This document shows, in pieces, positions 1 to 7,999 of a stretch of DNA of 64,000 nt. The stretch is from Archaeoglobaceae archaeon. Lineage in GTDB: Archaea; Halobacteriota; Archaeoglobi; Archaeoglobales; Archaeoglobaceae. The DNA is taken from NCBI GenBank assembly GCA_027064525.1, contig JAMOPJ010000002.1:1-64000 (forward strand). Reading direction: 5' to 3'. Numbering within the stretch: position 1 is the stretch's first letter; each line of letters opens with the position of its first letter. Position numbers and translations under genes: made by a program. The notes beneath the pieces were generated by a model that was given only the letters and a program-made list of their open reading frames with translations, was not told the origin of the DNA and ran no database searches.

Positions 1-385
<385 letters not shown>

Positions 386-463
386 TAAGCCGGCCCCAGG
401 CATAAGCTGGGGACAGATCTCTGCACGGCGGAGCAGAATTTTTATCACATTTTAATTGTTAAA

Positions 464-541
464 AGCTTAGACGGTGGTGTTGCAATACTGTTGATGGAGT
501 ATTTAAATCACACACAATGTGGAGTCACGACCAGCTTAGAC
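464..541 (+). mobile_element. 60-bp IS1-like non-autonomous element, copy 1, with 9-bp target duplication
   Basis: The element is 473-532. It is flanked exactly by the direct repeat AGCTTAGAC at 464-472 and 533-541. Its ends read GGTGGTGTTGCAATACTGTT on the left and, inward on the other strand, GGTCGTGACTCCACATTGTG. It matches 50563-50622 on the opposite strand at 59 of 60 positions (the difference is G/A at 499). From memory, IS1 ends begin GGTGATGCTGCCAACTTACT and GGTAATGACTCCAACTTATT, and IS1 makes 8-9 bp duplications, so I infer an IS1-family MITE. It carries a TATA-like ATTTAAAT at 502-509. It lies between the 23S gene and hypF and may supply promoter sequence to hypF. Confidence 0.85.
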
Positions 542-587
542 CATTACCATAGAATGAGTTATCTAATGTGACCACTAATTTCTTATC

Positions 588-2864
588 GTGTATCGCATTA
601 TCGTTAGAGGTATCGTTCAAGGAGTAGGCTTTCGACCCTTCGTTTACCGTTTAGCCAAGTCCATGAATCTTAAAGGCTACGTCAAAAACACTGGAACTGG
701 CTGTGTTGAAATCGTAATTGACAGCAAGGTTGAAGAATTCGTTAAAAGGTTAAAGGAAGAGAAACCGCCGATGGCTGAGATTTCGAGTGTTGAAGTTGAA
801 GAGATCGAAGATGTTCCTTTAAGCGACTTTGTAATAGAAAAAAGCGGCGGCAAAAAAGGTGGTCTTTCCTTACCACCTCCAGATATAGCGATATGCGATC
901 AATGCCTGAAAGAATTGTTCGATCTCAAAGACCGAAGATACCTTTATCCCTTTATCTCATGCACAGATTGTGGAGCTCGTTTCTCCGTAGCCATAAGGCT
1001 TCCTTACGATAGAGAGAACACGACATTTGCTGACTTTCCACTTTGTGAGGATTGTAGCAAAGAATACTGGAACATTGAAGATCGAAGATACTATGCCCAA
1101 TCGATAGCCTGCCCGAAATGTGGACCGCATTATGAACTCGTTTTGCCAGATAGAATTATCAAAGGATTGGATGCCATAAAAAACACAGCTAAACTCATCG
1201 ATGATGGAAAATTCGTTGCAATAAAGGGAATCGGTGGCTATCATATAGCCTGCATAACCGACGACGATGTCGTATTCAAGCTTAGAAAAAAACTTGGAAG
1301 ACCTCAGCAACCCTTCGCAGTTATGGCGAGAGATCTTGATACGATTAAATCGGTAGCCCATGTTAGCGAAGATGAAGAAAAAGCTATGATAAATTACATA
1401 AGACCAATAACAGTTCTAAGGAAGAAAAATCCAGAATCTTTCTTTGCTGTAGCTCCTCATTTAGATACGATCGGAGTCATGCTTCCGTATGCGCCTATAC
1501 ACTATATCCTCTTCAAATATCTTAAATCTGATTTTATAGTTATGACCTCTGCAAACAAGCCCGGAGAACCAATGTTCATTGATGACGGAGTTTTCAGCTT
1601 GGAGCTCGATGCAGTTTTGAGACATAATCTTAAGATCCACAACCGAGTGGACGATTCCGTGATAAAGTTTGTTGCTGGTAGGAGGCTGATAATCAGAAGA
1701 TCAAGAGGTTTCGTTCCGAAAGTCCTCAAGATAGATGCCAAGCTCAACGGCTTAGCAGTGGGAGCTGAATTATACAACTCAATAACGGTTTTGAAGGACG
1801 GAAATGCGATAATTTCACAATACATAGGAAACACCGCCAACTTTAAAACATTTAACGAGTTCTTCAAGAGGGCTGTGGAATTTTTCACGAGTTTCATCAA
1901 CCTTAAGCCGGACTTCATCGCGTGCGATCTCCATCCCCAGTTCAACACTACATTGTTCGCTGAGAAGCTCGCAGAAAGGTATAACTGCAAGCTAATCAGA
2001 GTTCAGCATCACTTTGCACACGCGATGTCTGTGATGGCTGAAAGAGAGCTTACGAAAGCTTTAGCGATAACCGTCGACGGAGTTGGTTACGGATTTGATG
2101 GCAGGGTTTGGGGTGGCGAAGTTTTGTTCTTAGACTTCGAGAAAGAAGAATTCAGAAGAGTTGGAAGAATCGAAAGCTTCAGACTTATAGGAGGAGATAT
2201 GGCCACATATTATCCCCTAAGGGTTCTTTTTTCTCTAATCTACGAAGAGTATGGAGGTTACGAGATCCTGAAACCCTATGAAAAATATCTGCGTAAAGGC
2301 GAGAGCTTCGAAACCCTTGCGAAGATCTATGACATGGGAGTTGAATCGTCATCTCTTGGCAGGGTGCTCGATGCCGTATCTGCGATGCTCGAAGTCTGCT
2401 TTGAGAGGACTTACGAAGGAGAGCCGGCGATGAAGCTTGAGAGCATAGCTGAGCGATCCGATCTAAACTTTGGAGATCCAATAATAGAAACAGTTGAAGA
2501 AGAATCGATCTATTCGAAACCCTTCGTCGATGAAGATTGGAAGACAAAGACTGGAAAGGTTAAAGTTCTGAGAATAGCCCCAATATTTTGCAAAGCATTG
2601 GAACTCTACCTTGAGAATAAATCACTCAGAGGAGCGATCGCTTACGCTATGATAGACTATCTCGCAAAGGGTTTTGCGGAAATTGCAAAGCGGTTCGACC
2701 TGCCGATTGTAGTGAGCGGGGGGGTTACATACAACTCATACTTCACACCGCTCGTCGAAAGGTATATCGGAAGGAGGATATATTTGAACGAAGAGGTAGC
2801 ATGCGGAGATAACGGTATCAGCTTTGGGCAGATATACATTGGGAGGTTTTTGGATGATCGTTAG
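588..2864 (+). CDS. hypF: Carbamoyltransferase HypF ([NiFe] hydrogenase maturation)
   Basis: HypF uses carbamoyl phosphate and ATP to place a carbamoyl group on the C-terminal cysteine of HypE, the first step in making the CN ligands of the NiFe active site. All family parts are visible in 758 residues: an N-terminal acylphosphatase domain (GIVQGVGFRPF, residues 8-18), four CxxC zinc-finger pairs (C103/C106, C125/C128, C153/C156, C175/C178), a YrdC-like domain at about 190-370, and a Kae1-like C-terminal domain with HHFAHAMSVMAE near residue 475. The start is GTG at 588, the only in-frame start ahead of the acylphosphatase motif. The stop overlaps the hypE start by 11 bases, so the two are translationally coupled. 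Length is normal for the family. Confidence 0.96.
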   Translation: MYRIIVRGIVQGVGFRPFVYRLAKSMNLKGYVKNTGTGCVEIVIDSKVEEFVKRLKEEKPPMAEISSVEVEEIEDVPLSDFVIEKSGGKKGGLSLPPPDIAICDQCLKELFDLKDRRYLYPFISCTDCGARFSVAIRLPYDRENTTFADFPLCEDCSKEYWNIEDRRYYAQSIACPKCGPHYELVLPDRIIKGLDAIKNTAKLIDDGKFVAIKGIGGYHIACITDDDVVFKLRKKLGRPQQPFAVMARDLDTIKSVAHVSEDEEKAMINYIRPITVLRKKNPESFFAVAPHLDTIGVMLPYAPIHYILFKYLKSDFIVMTSANKPGEPMFIDDGVFSLELDAVLRHNLKIHNRVDDSVIKFVAGRRLIIRRSRGFVPKVLKIDAKLNGLAVGAELYNSITVLKDGNAIISQYIGNTANFKTFNEFFKRAVEFFTSFINLKPDFIACDLHPQFNTTLFAEKLAERYNCKLIRVQHHFAHAMSVMAERELTKALAITVDGVGYGFDGRVWGGEVLFLDFEKEEFRRVGRIESFRLIGGDMATYYPLRVLFSLIYEEYGGYEILKPYEKYLRKGESFETLAKIYDMGVESSSLGRVLDAVSAMLEVCFERTYEGEPAMKLESIAERSDLNFGDPIIETVEEESIYSKPFVDEDWKTKTGKVKVLRIAPIFCKALELYLENKSLRGAIAYAMIDYLAKGFAEIAKRFDLPIVVSGGVTYNSYFTPLVERYIGRRIYLNEEVACGDNGISFGQIYIGRFLDDR

Positions 2865-3888
2865 GAGAGAGGACGGAGCGGGCGGAAAGTTCATGGTAGA
2901 TTTTCTTAAGAAACACATAATCTCAAGGTTTGGCGAGTGCAGGCTTGGTGAGATAGCGTTGGCGGATATGGATGACTCATCTGATTTCAACGAATTCGTG
3001 CTGACAACCGATTCCTACGTCGTATCTCCTCCAATATTTAGAGGTGGAAGCATAGGTAGCTTGGCCATCTGTGGGACTTCGAACGATTTGGCTGTGATGG
3101 GAGCTCAGCCTTACGCCTTCTCGCTCTCTCTAATAATTCAGGAAGGTTTTGAAATCGAGAAGCTTGGGAAGATATTGGACGATGTTCAGTTCTGGCTTTC
3201 GAAGCTCGACGCAAATCTGATCACTGGAGACACGAAGGTCGTTGAGGCGAACATCGATATAATCGTAAATACAGCTGGAGTAGGAGTAAGGAACGAGCAT
3301 CTCACAAAGAACCTCGAAGTGGTTCGGGACTTTAGGGATTATCCGTTCAACTGGGTAAGAGATTGTGGGCTCAAGGAGGGAGATGCGATAATCGTCTCTG
3401 GGAACATCGCAGAGCACGGCGTTGCTGTTATGCTTGAGAGAGGCTTTGAATTCGAACTCGATGTCAAATCGGACGTTTATCCAATATGGTTGTTCTTAAA
3501 GGATGTTTTGGATGTCGGAGGAATCACAGCGATGAAAGATCCTACGAGAGGTGGGTTGGCCGCAGCCCTTAACGAGATGGCTGAGAAGAGCGGCGTAGGT
3601 ATAATAATTGAAGAGGAGAAAATACCAATTAGAGAAGATATTAAGGGATTCTGCGAGCTCTTAGGCTTGGATCCGTTGAGCATGGCCAACGAGGGGAAGG
3701 TCGTGATGGGAGTCGTTGCAGATATGGCCGAAGATGTTCTGAAGGCTTTGCACAGAGCTGGACAGAAAAATGCAGAGATAATTGGATATGCTACTTCAGA
3801 ATTCGAAGACGTTGTTATGGAGACGGTCGTCGGAACCAAGAAGGTCATTCCTCCTCCAATGGCCGATCCGATTCCGAGGGTTTGCTAA
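2854..3888 (+). CDS. hypE: HypE, hydrogenase CN-ligand synthesis protein
   Basis: HypE is carbamoylated by HypF on its last residue, then dehydrates that group to a thiocyanate which gives CN to the active-site iron. The protein ends MADPIPRVC, with the C-terminal cysteine that the family needs. AIR-synthase-like motifs are present, including the early glycine-rich DGAGGKFM and DPTRGGLAAALNEMA in the middle. I chose ATG 2854 (MIVRREDGAGG), because the longer reading from 2824 adds residues outside the family and overlaps hypF by more. It overlaps hypF by 11 bases. The other maturation genes (hypA, B, C, D) are not in the window. Confidence 0.95.
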   Translation: MIVRREDGAGGKFMVDFLKKHIISRFGECRLGEIALADMDDSSDFNEFVLTTDSYVVSPPIFRGGSIGSLAICGTSNDLAVMGAQPYAFSLSLIIQEGFEIEKLGKILDDVQFWLSKLDANLITGDTKVVEANIDIIVNTAGVGVRNEHLTKNLEVVRDFRDYPFNWVRDCGLKEGDAIIVSGNIAEHGVAVMLERGFEFELDVKSDVYPIWLFLKDVLDVGGITAMKDPTRGGLAAALNEMAEKSGVGIIIEEEKIPIREDIKGFCELLGLDPLSMANEGKVVMGVVADMAEDVLKALHRAGQKNAEIIGYATSEFEDVVMETVVGTKKVIPPPMADPIPRVC

Positions 3889-3893
3889 TCTTT

Positions 3894-4868
3894 TCAGTGC
3901 TTTTTCTTGAGCTCGCACAACTTTTCGACGATCTTCAAATTCACCTCTCCGATCTCACACCTCTCTTTGAGTTTTTCGGCTATCTCTTTTCCGATTTCCG
4001 TTCGGACTATTACAGTTGAGAATCCTTCAGGACTTCCAACGCTCCCAACGCTTATGTCGCTCTCAACAGCGGTAAAGTCCTCACAAACTTTACATCCTGA
4101 CGGAACGATCGGATTGAGCTCCTTAACTGGGAAAGATCTTTCCCCATCTTCAAGCTTGACTATGAACTTCCCCTTGCTTATTCCGATCCACACTGCATCT
4201 CTTAAATCGATTCCTCTATCTGCTAAAAATCCAACAAGGGAATCGTAATAGAAGTTCTCCATGCAGAACAGCCCGAGCGCAAGCTTGACTTTTCTGAACG
4301 ATTTGATTTTCTGAAGACTCCTCAGTCCAGATATCATGCAAGGAGTTCCCACAAAACCTACTCCGTTCTTGCTTCTAAATACAGCCTTTCTGAGTTCGGG
4401 CATCGAAGGTGCGAAGCTGTATTTCGTCCCTGCACATTTCTCAAGCTGTTCTGGCTTTGTGATCGTTGCAGCTTTAGGATACCAGTTTTCATCTCTTTTT
4501 ACGACCACCGCTCTATCGATTATTCTCTCCTCCAAGGCGATCGCGAGAATTTCCGTAGCTATGCCTCCATCTTGTCCCTTAAACCTCTCAGATTTTGCTG
4601 CGAAAATCTCAAGAAAATTTCCAAGCCCGCTCTTTGGCTTGAAGCCCCATCTTGGGCATACCTTTATGCAGACTCCACAGTCCAAGCAATCCTCTTCCCA
4701 GTTTGGAAAGTCTATCGGCCTGCTTGGGTCTACAACTATGCCGTAAGCTGGGCAAATAGCTGAGCAAGCTCCACAGTGGCTACATATACCGGAATCAATT
4801 ACCCTGGCCTTCAAGCTGGCGAAGAACTTACCCTCAACAACCCTTTGAGGGAGTCTAATTTTTGGCAT
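3894..4868 (-). CDS. FrhB/FdhB-family F420-interacting iron-sulfur flavoprotein
   Basis: The N-terminus has two [4Fe-4S] ferredoxin motifs (CSHCGACSAICP and CLDCGVCIKVCPRW). These are followed by the conserved FrhB body (KCAGTKYSFAPSMPEL, GTPCMISGLRSLQK, CMENFYYDSLVGFL, SGCKVCEDFTAVESDISVG). Family members bind FAD and pass electrons between F420 and iron-sulfur partners. The natural partner here is not known. ATG 4868 is preferred over the longer reading from 4907, because GGAGGTG lies a few bases upstream of it. The upstream ferredoxin gene stops at 4871, two bases before this start, so the pair is one operon. The family is certain; the substrate is inferred. Confidence 0.85.
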   Translation of the reverse strand: MPKIRLPQRVVEGKFFASLKARVIDSGICSHCGACSAICPAYGIVVDPSRPIDFPNWEEDCLDCGVCIKVCPRWGFKPKSGLGNFLEIFAAKSERFKGQDGGIATEILAIALEERIIDRAVVVKRDENWYPKAATITKPEQLEKCAGTKYSFAPSMPELRKAVFRSKNGVGFVGTPCMISGLRSLQKIKSFRKVKLALGLFCMENFYYDSLVGFLADRGIDLRDAVWIGISKGKFIVKLEDGERSFPVKELNPIVPSGCKVCEDFTAVESDISVGSVGSPEGFSTVIVRTEIGKEIAEKLKERCEIGEVNLKIVEKLCELKKKH

Positions 4869-4870
4869 GC

Positions 4871-5353
4871 TCACACCTCCACCAAGCTCAAGGCGTAGTT
4901 CGGGCAATTAACGACGCACATCCCGCAACCCTCGCAAACGTTTTGATCTATTTCGATAGTTCTCATGTCATCGGAATTATCATATCTTATAGCGTTCAGA
5001 GGGCATGTGATAACGCAGAGGAGACAGCCAATACATTCATCGACGAATGCAGACTTTTTCTTTGCAGAAATACCGAGCTTATGCTTCAGATCGATCAGAG
5101 CTTTTAAATCGTAAACGCCGTTTGGTTTTTCTCCATCGACTTCGATGATCGAGTTCCTCCTACACTTCTTAACGCAATCCATGCATGAGTCGCAATTCGA
5201 GTAATCGATAGCGTAAGATTTGAGGAATCGCCTACCGTCAAACTTGACTTCGATATCAATGGCGATGGCATCGTTCGGGCAAACCTTTGCACAAACACCG
5301 CATGCAATGCAATTCTCCATGATGTAGAGGGGATACATGACACATGCTTGCAA
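4871..5353 (-). CDS. Polyferredoxin with four [4Fe-4S] clusters
   Basis: This 160-residue protein is almost entirely iron-sulfur modules. The four cysteine sets are CIACGVCAKVCP, CDSCMDCVKKC, CIGCLLCVITCP and CEGCGMCVVNCP. It presumably acts as an electron wire for the coupled FrhB-like flavoprotein just downstream, giving a small F420H2-ferredoxin or F420-hydrogenase-type module. The second set is followed by RR rather than the usual P, which is a mild variation. Starts at 5353 (MQACVMYPL) or 5338 (MYPLYIMENC) are both possible. The neighbourhood with hypF/hypE suggests a link to hydrogen metabolism but does not prove it. Confidence 0.85.
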   Translation of the reverse strand: MQACVMYPLYIMENCIACGVCAKVCPNDAIAIDIEVKFDGRRFLKSYAIDYSNCDSCMDCVKKCRRNSIIEVDGEKPNGVYDLKALIDLKHKLGISAKKKSAFVDECIGCLLCVITCPLNAIRYDNSDDMRTIEIDQNVCEGCGMCVVNCPNYALSLVEV

Positions 5354-5379
5354 ATCGCTATATTAATGATTTTTGATTA

Positions 5380-6447
5380 TCAATATATCAGCTCCTCAAG
5401 CTTACCCTTCTCTATGCCCATTCTTATTTCTCTTGCTATCCTTCTGCCCATGAACATGTTCTCTCCCCATATGATGTATGAGTATGGTGAATTTGGAATT
5501 CCGACGTTGGTTCCAGCAACTATCCTCGCTGAAATCTCAAACACGAACATCTCAGCGTTGTCGTCGAAGACCGCCTCTACGCAGAAAGGCCCGACCATTC
5601 CTGGAGGTGCAATTTCCTTCGAAACTTCTACAACGCTCTTTCCAACCTTAAGGACTTTAGCCAGCAGGCTCTCCCTTAACACAACTGGAAAGTTCCCAAT
5701 TACCGTGTATGTTGGATGAATTCCAGCGTTCAGCTGAACGTCAGCAGGAATCCTCCCAAGCCCATCGACCGGTTCATACCTCCTATCGATCGCTATGAGT
5801 TCAACCCTGTTGAGAATTGGGGAGTAGAAGAACGAGAAGTAGACATTCGCTCCGACCACATACTCTTGAATCTCAGCGTTCTCGATATCTTTATTACTTA
5901 TCACACCACTCTCTACAAGCCTTTTTGCCTTCTCATAGAAATCCTCCGGACTTACGGCTAAGAAGTATCCCCTTCCACCCATAGCGCCGGGGTATTTGAC
6001 TATCACGAGTCTGTCGATTTCTTCCGGCCTTTCGAACCTTTTAGGCATTTTCAATCCAGCCCTCTCGAGCCATTCTCTTTGCTTAACCCTGTCCGTTTCC
6101 CAGAGCATCAGCTCTCTGTTTCCAAAGAGAGGAATCATTATCTCATCCAGTTTTCCAATGTAAGCGTTGAACGAGCCGTGGGGAATCATTATCACGTTCT
6201 TTTTTCTCAGCTTCTCCTGAAGCTTCGGATCGAGCAGTTGTGGGTAGTCAGCTATTTCTACAATCTCATCAGCAACTCCGAAGCTCTCGTAGATTATTCT
6301 CTCTCTCGCTCTACAAACGCAGATCGTCCTAAAACCTTCATCCTTCGCCCCTCTCAGGATGTTCAAGGCGGAATGGCTTCCGAGGGTTCCAATAGTAATC
6401 TCATCGTAATCGTAATCCTTAAGGAGCTTCAGAATCTTCTCCCTCAT
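5380..6447 (-). CDS. purP: FAICAR synthetase PurP (formate-dependent)
   Basis: PurP is the archaeal ATP- and formate-dependent ligase for step nine of purine synthesis, converting AICAR to FAICAR. The protein shows the family run GTLGSHSALNILRGAKDEGF near its start, the ATP-grasp body (VIVKYPGAMGGRGYFLA), and late acidic metal-site residues (PFCVEAVFDDNAEMFVFEIS). The open frame extends upstream to 6630, but the family begins near MREKILKLL. I chose ATG 6447: a TTTATG box near 6473 would start a nearly leaderless mRNA there. ATG 6471 is an alternative. Length from 6447 is 355 residues, normal for PurP. Confidence 0.93.
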   Translation of the reverse strand: MREKILKLLKDYDYDEITIGTLGSHSALNILRGAKDEGFRTICVCRARERIIYESFGVADEIVEIADYPQLLDPKLQEKLRKKNVIMIPHGSFNAYIGKLDEIMIPLFGNRELMLWETDRVKQREWLERAGLKMPKRFERPEEIDRLVIVKYPGAMGGRGYFLAVSPEDFYEKAKRLVESGVISNKDIENAEIQEYVVGANVYFSFFYSPILNRVELIAIDRRYEPVDGLGRIPADVQLNAGIHPTYTVIGNFPVVLRESLLAKVLKVGKSVVEVSKEIAPPGMVGPFCVEAVFDDNAEMFVFEISARIVAGTNVGIPNSPYSYIIWGENMFMGRRIAREIRMGIEKGKLEELIY

Positions 6448-6504
6448 AGCCTTGCGTTGAGCAAAATGCATAAAGATTTTATTCTTCCAGTTGAATCGTA
6501 TTAT
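6448..6504. promoter_or_regulatory. Divergent promoter region between purP and the 6505 gene
   Basis: Only 57 bases separate two outward starts. On the minus strand a CTTTATGC box is centred near 6473, about 26 bases before the purP ATG. On the plus strand an ATTTTATT box lies near 6476-6483, about 25 bases before ATG 6505. Both spacings match archaeal TATA boxes for leaderless mRNAs, and the two boxes nearly overlap. The boxes are seen; transcription is inferred. Confidence 0.5.
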
Positions 6505-6786
6505 ATGCCGACGTATCTTTTCAGCAAGGATGCGTTTTTGGAATTCATAAAAAAGTATCTTGAAGACGATACGGTCGTAATAGTTTCCAGCGACGTCACC
6601 GATGTTGAGCTTGAGAAGATGGAGTCGCATTTGGGTGTTAAGGACTACTTCAAGGTTGAGTTTACGATCTCCGCAGATGTGCTGAAGAGTAAGGATGTTG
6701 ACGAGTTCGATGAGAAGTTCAAGTATGCGATAGTCTTTGTCAAGAAGGACGAGCTAACAGACGAAGCTCTAAAGGCCGTGAGATGA
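6505..6786 (+). CDS. Small conserved hypothetical protein, 93 residues
   Basis: I do not recognise this protein. It starts MPTYLFSKDAFLEF, is acidic and lysine-rich with alternating helix and strand character, and has no cysteines or membrane segments. ATG 6505 is chosen because a TATA-like box lies about 25 bases upstream and because the longer frame upstream overlaps purP on the other strand. Its stop overlaps the next start as ATGA, so it is co-translated with the phosphodiesterase. A small soluble partner or regulator is possible, but nothing in the sequence names a role. Confidence 0.7.
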   Translation: MPTYLFSKDAFLEFIKKYLEDDTVVIVSSDVTDVELEKMESHLGVKDYFKVEFTISADVLKSKDVDEFDEKFKYAIVFVKKDELTDEALKAVR

Positions 6787-7310
6787 AGATCCTGGTTCTT
6801 TCGGACACCCACCTCTACAGGCTTGAAGATCTACCGAATGGCGTGCTCAGAAGACTTGAGAATGTGGATATGGTCATCCATGCCGGCGATTTCGACACAT
6901 ATGAATTCTACAGCGAGCTTAAGGATGCCGTAAAACTTGAGGCTGTTGCCGGAAACAGCGATGACTTTGATATAATTCAGGAACTGCCCGAAACTGCGAA
7001 GCTTGATGTAGAAGGCCTGAGAATTGGAGTTACGCACATGCCGATATTCGATGATTTCTCGGATTTGGTTTACAGGGCAAGGGAGCTTGAAGTTGACGTC
7101 ATGATCTTTGGGCACACACATTGTCCCTTTCTTAAAGAGGTTGGTGGAATAGTCTTGCTCAACCCCGGAAGCCCTACTCTGCCGAGGTTTAGCGTTCCGA
7201 GCTTTGCGGAGATAGTTGTAAACGATATCGTTGAGATTACGATCGAAGGTGTCGGAAATGAAGATATTGCCCGATTCAAGCTTGACCGAAGGAAGGACTG
7301 CCGTTGTTAA
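6783..7310 (+). CDS. YfcE/MJ0936-family metallophosphoesterase
   Basis: The calcineurin-like metal motifs appear in order: SDTHLY near residue 7, HAGDFD near 38, GNSDD near 58 and GHTHCPF near 111. These ligate two metals in the MJ0936/YfcE phosphodiesterase family, which hydrolyses phosphodiesters; the cellular substrate is unknown. Its 175 residues are typical of the family. It overlaps the upstream gene by ATGA and its 3' end overlaps moaE by 53 bases, so the three genes form one unit. Confidence 0.9.
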   Translation: MKILVLSDTHLYRLEDLPNGVLRRLENVDMVIHAGDFDTYEFYSELKDAVKLEAVAGNSDDFDIIQELPETAKLDVEGLRIGVTHMPIFDDFSDLVYRARELEVDVMIFGHTHCPFLKEVGGIVLLNPGSPTLPRFSVPSFAEIVVNDIVEITIEGVGNEDIARFKLDRRKDCRC

Positions 7311-7848
7311 GGATTCGGGTGATTTCTACGAAGTTTACGAAAACGGTGAAATGATACTTAGCATTAGGAAAGATTTCGACGTTTTTGAGATCCTCGCAGA
7401 CTTGGGGTTCGATTCAGTCGTTTACGATAAGGTCGAGCATCCGGAGGAGATCGAAACCTTGAGGTCTCTGATCAGGAAGGTAAAGTCTGCCAAGGGTGTT
7501 GAGAGATGTGGAGCGATAGCGATCTTCATCGGATTCGTTAGAAGGATATCGGACGGCAAGGAAGTAGTTCGACTCGAATACGAGAGGTTTGACGAACTGT
7601 ATTGGCAAAAGCTGAAGGAGATCGAGAAAAGGATAAAGGAGAAGGAGGGTGTCGTGGACGTCAAGATATACCACAAGATCGGATCTCTGAAGCCGGGTGA
7701 GGATATACTCTACGTCATCGTTATGGGCGAAAGCAGAAAAGATGTTTTCAAACCACTTGAGGATTGCATAGAAATGATAAAGAGAGAGCTCCCGATATGG
7801 AAGAAGGAAGTCTACGAAGATGGAGCAATATGGGTTCACGATAAGTAG
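7258..7848 (+). CDS. moaE: MoaE-like molybdopterin synthase large subunit with N-terminal extension
   Basis: The C-terminal 120 residues match MoaE: GAIAIFIGFVRR, then a LEYERFDELYW segment, HKIGSLKPGEDILYVIVMGESR, and a late KREVP-like IWKKE motif. MoaE takes sulfur from MoaD thiocarboxylate to build the dithiolene of molybdenum or tungsten cofactor. About 75 residues precede the core, whereas plain MoaE lacks these; this extension is of unknown role. ATG 7258 overlaps the phosphodiesterase end by 53 bases. No MoaD gene is adjacent. The stop codon touches the 3' end of an opposing C/D sRNA at 7848. Confidence 0.85.
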   Translation: MKILPDSSLTEGRTAVVKDSGDFYEVYENGEMILSIRKDFDVFEILADLGFDSVVYDKVEHPEEIETLRSLIRKVKSAKGVERCGAIAIFIGFVRRISDGKEVVRLEYERFDELYWQKLKEIEKRIKEKEGVVDVKIYHKIGSLKPGEDILYVIVMGESRKDVFKPLEDCIEMIKRELPIWKKEVYEDGAIWVHDK

Positions 7849-7905
7849 GGCTCAGAGCAGATCCGTGTCATCACATTTCAGTCCGTCAGCTCGTCATCAT
7901 AGCCC
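7848..7905 (-). ncRNA. C/D box sRNA A
   Basis: Read on the minus strand, the order is a GGGC stem end, C box ATGATGA (7900-7894), a 12-nt guide, D' box CTGA (7881-7878), AAT, C' box GTGATGA (7874-7868), a 12-nt guide, D box CTGA (7855-7852) and GCCC, which closes the stem. Two equal 12-nt guides and a terminal stem are the archaeal standard for 2'-O-methylation guides. The D' guide CGAGCTGACGGA is complementary over ten bases to CGTCAGCTCG, a universally conserved stretch of small-subunit rRNA helix 34-35. Its 3' end abuts the moaE stop codon. Confidence 0.88.
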
Positions 7906-7938
7906 ACTTTTATTTGTCCGATGTAGTATCTAACTTTT

Positions 7939-7996
7939 GCCACGATGATGATAGGGGATCACTGAGCGGTGATGAGGATAGCCCCTCCTGAGTGGC
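7939..7996 (+). ncRNA. C/D box sRNA B
   Basis: The terminal stem is GCCAC (7939-7943) with GTGGC (7992-7996). Inside are C box ATGATGA (7945-7951), a 10-nt guide, D' box CTGA (7962-7965), C' box GTGATGA (7969-7975), a 12-nt guide GGATAGCCCCTC and D box CTGA (7988-7991). All four boxes are consensus. The guide targets could not be settled from the window. It lies only three bases from the 3' end of sRNA C on the other strand. Confidence 0.88.
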
Positions 7997-7999
7997 TTA

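Noticed and set aside
431-587. A 5S rRNA gene after the 23S
   Set aside because: The spacer is only about 200 bases to hypF and holds the 60-bp element; no 5S core sequence is present.
6448-6630. Longer PurP start at 6630
   Set aside because: The extra 61 residues have no family match, overlap the divergent gene at 6505, and pass through the TATA-like boxes.
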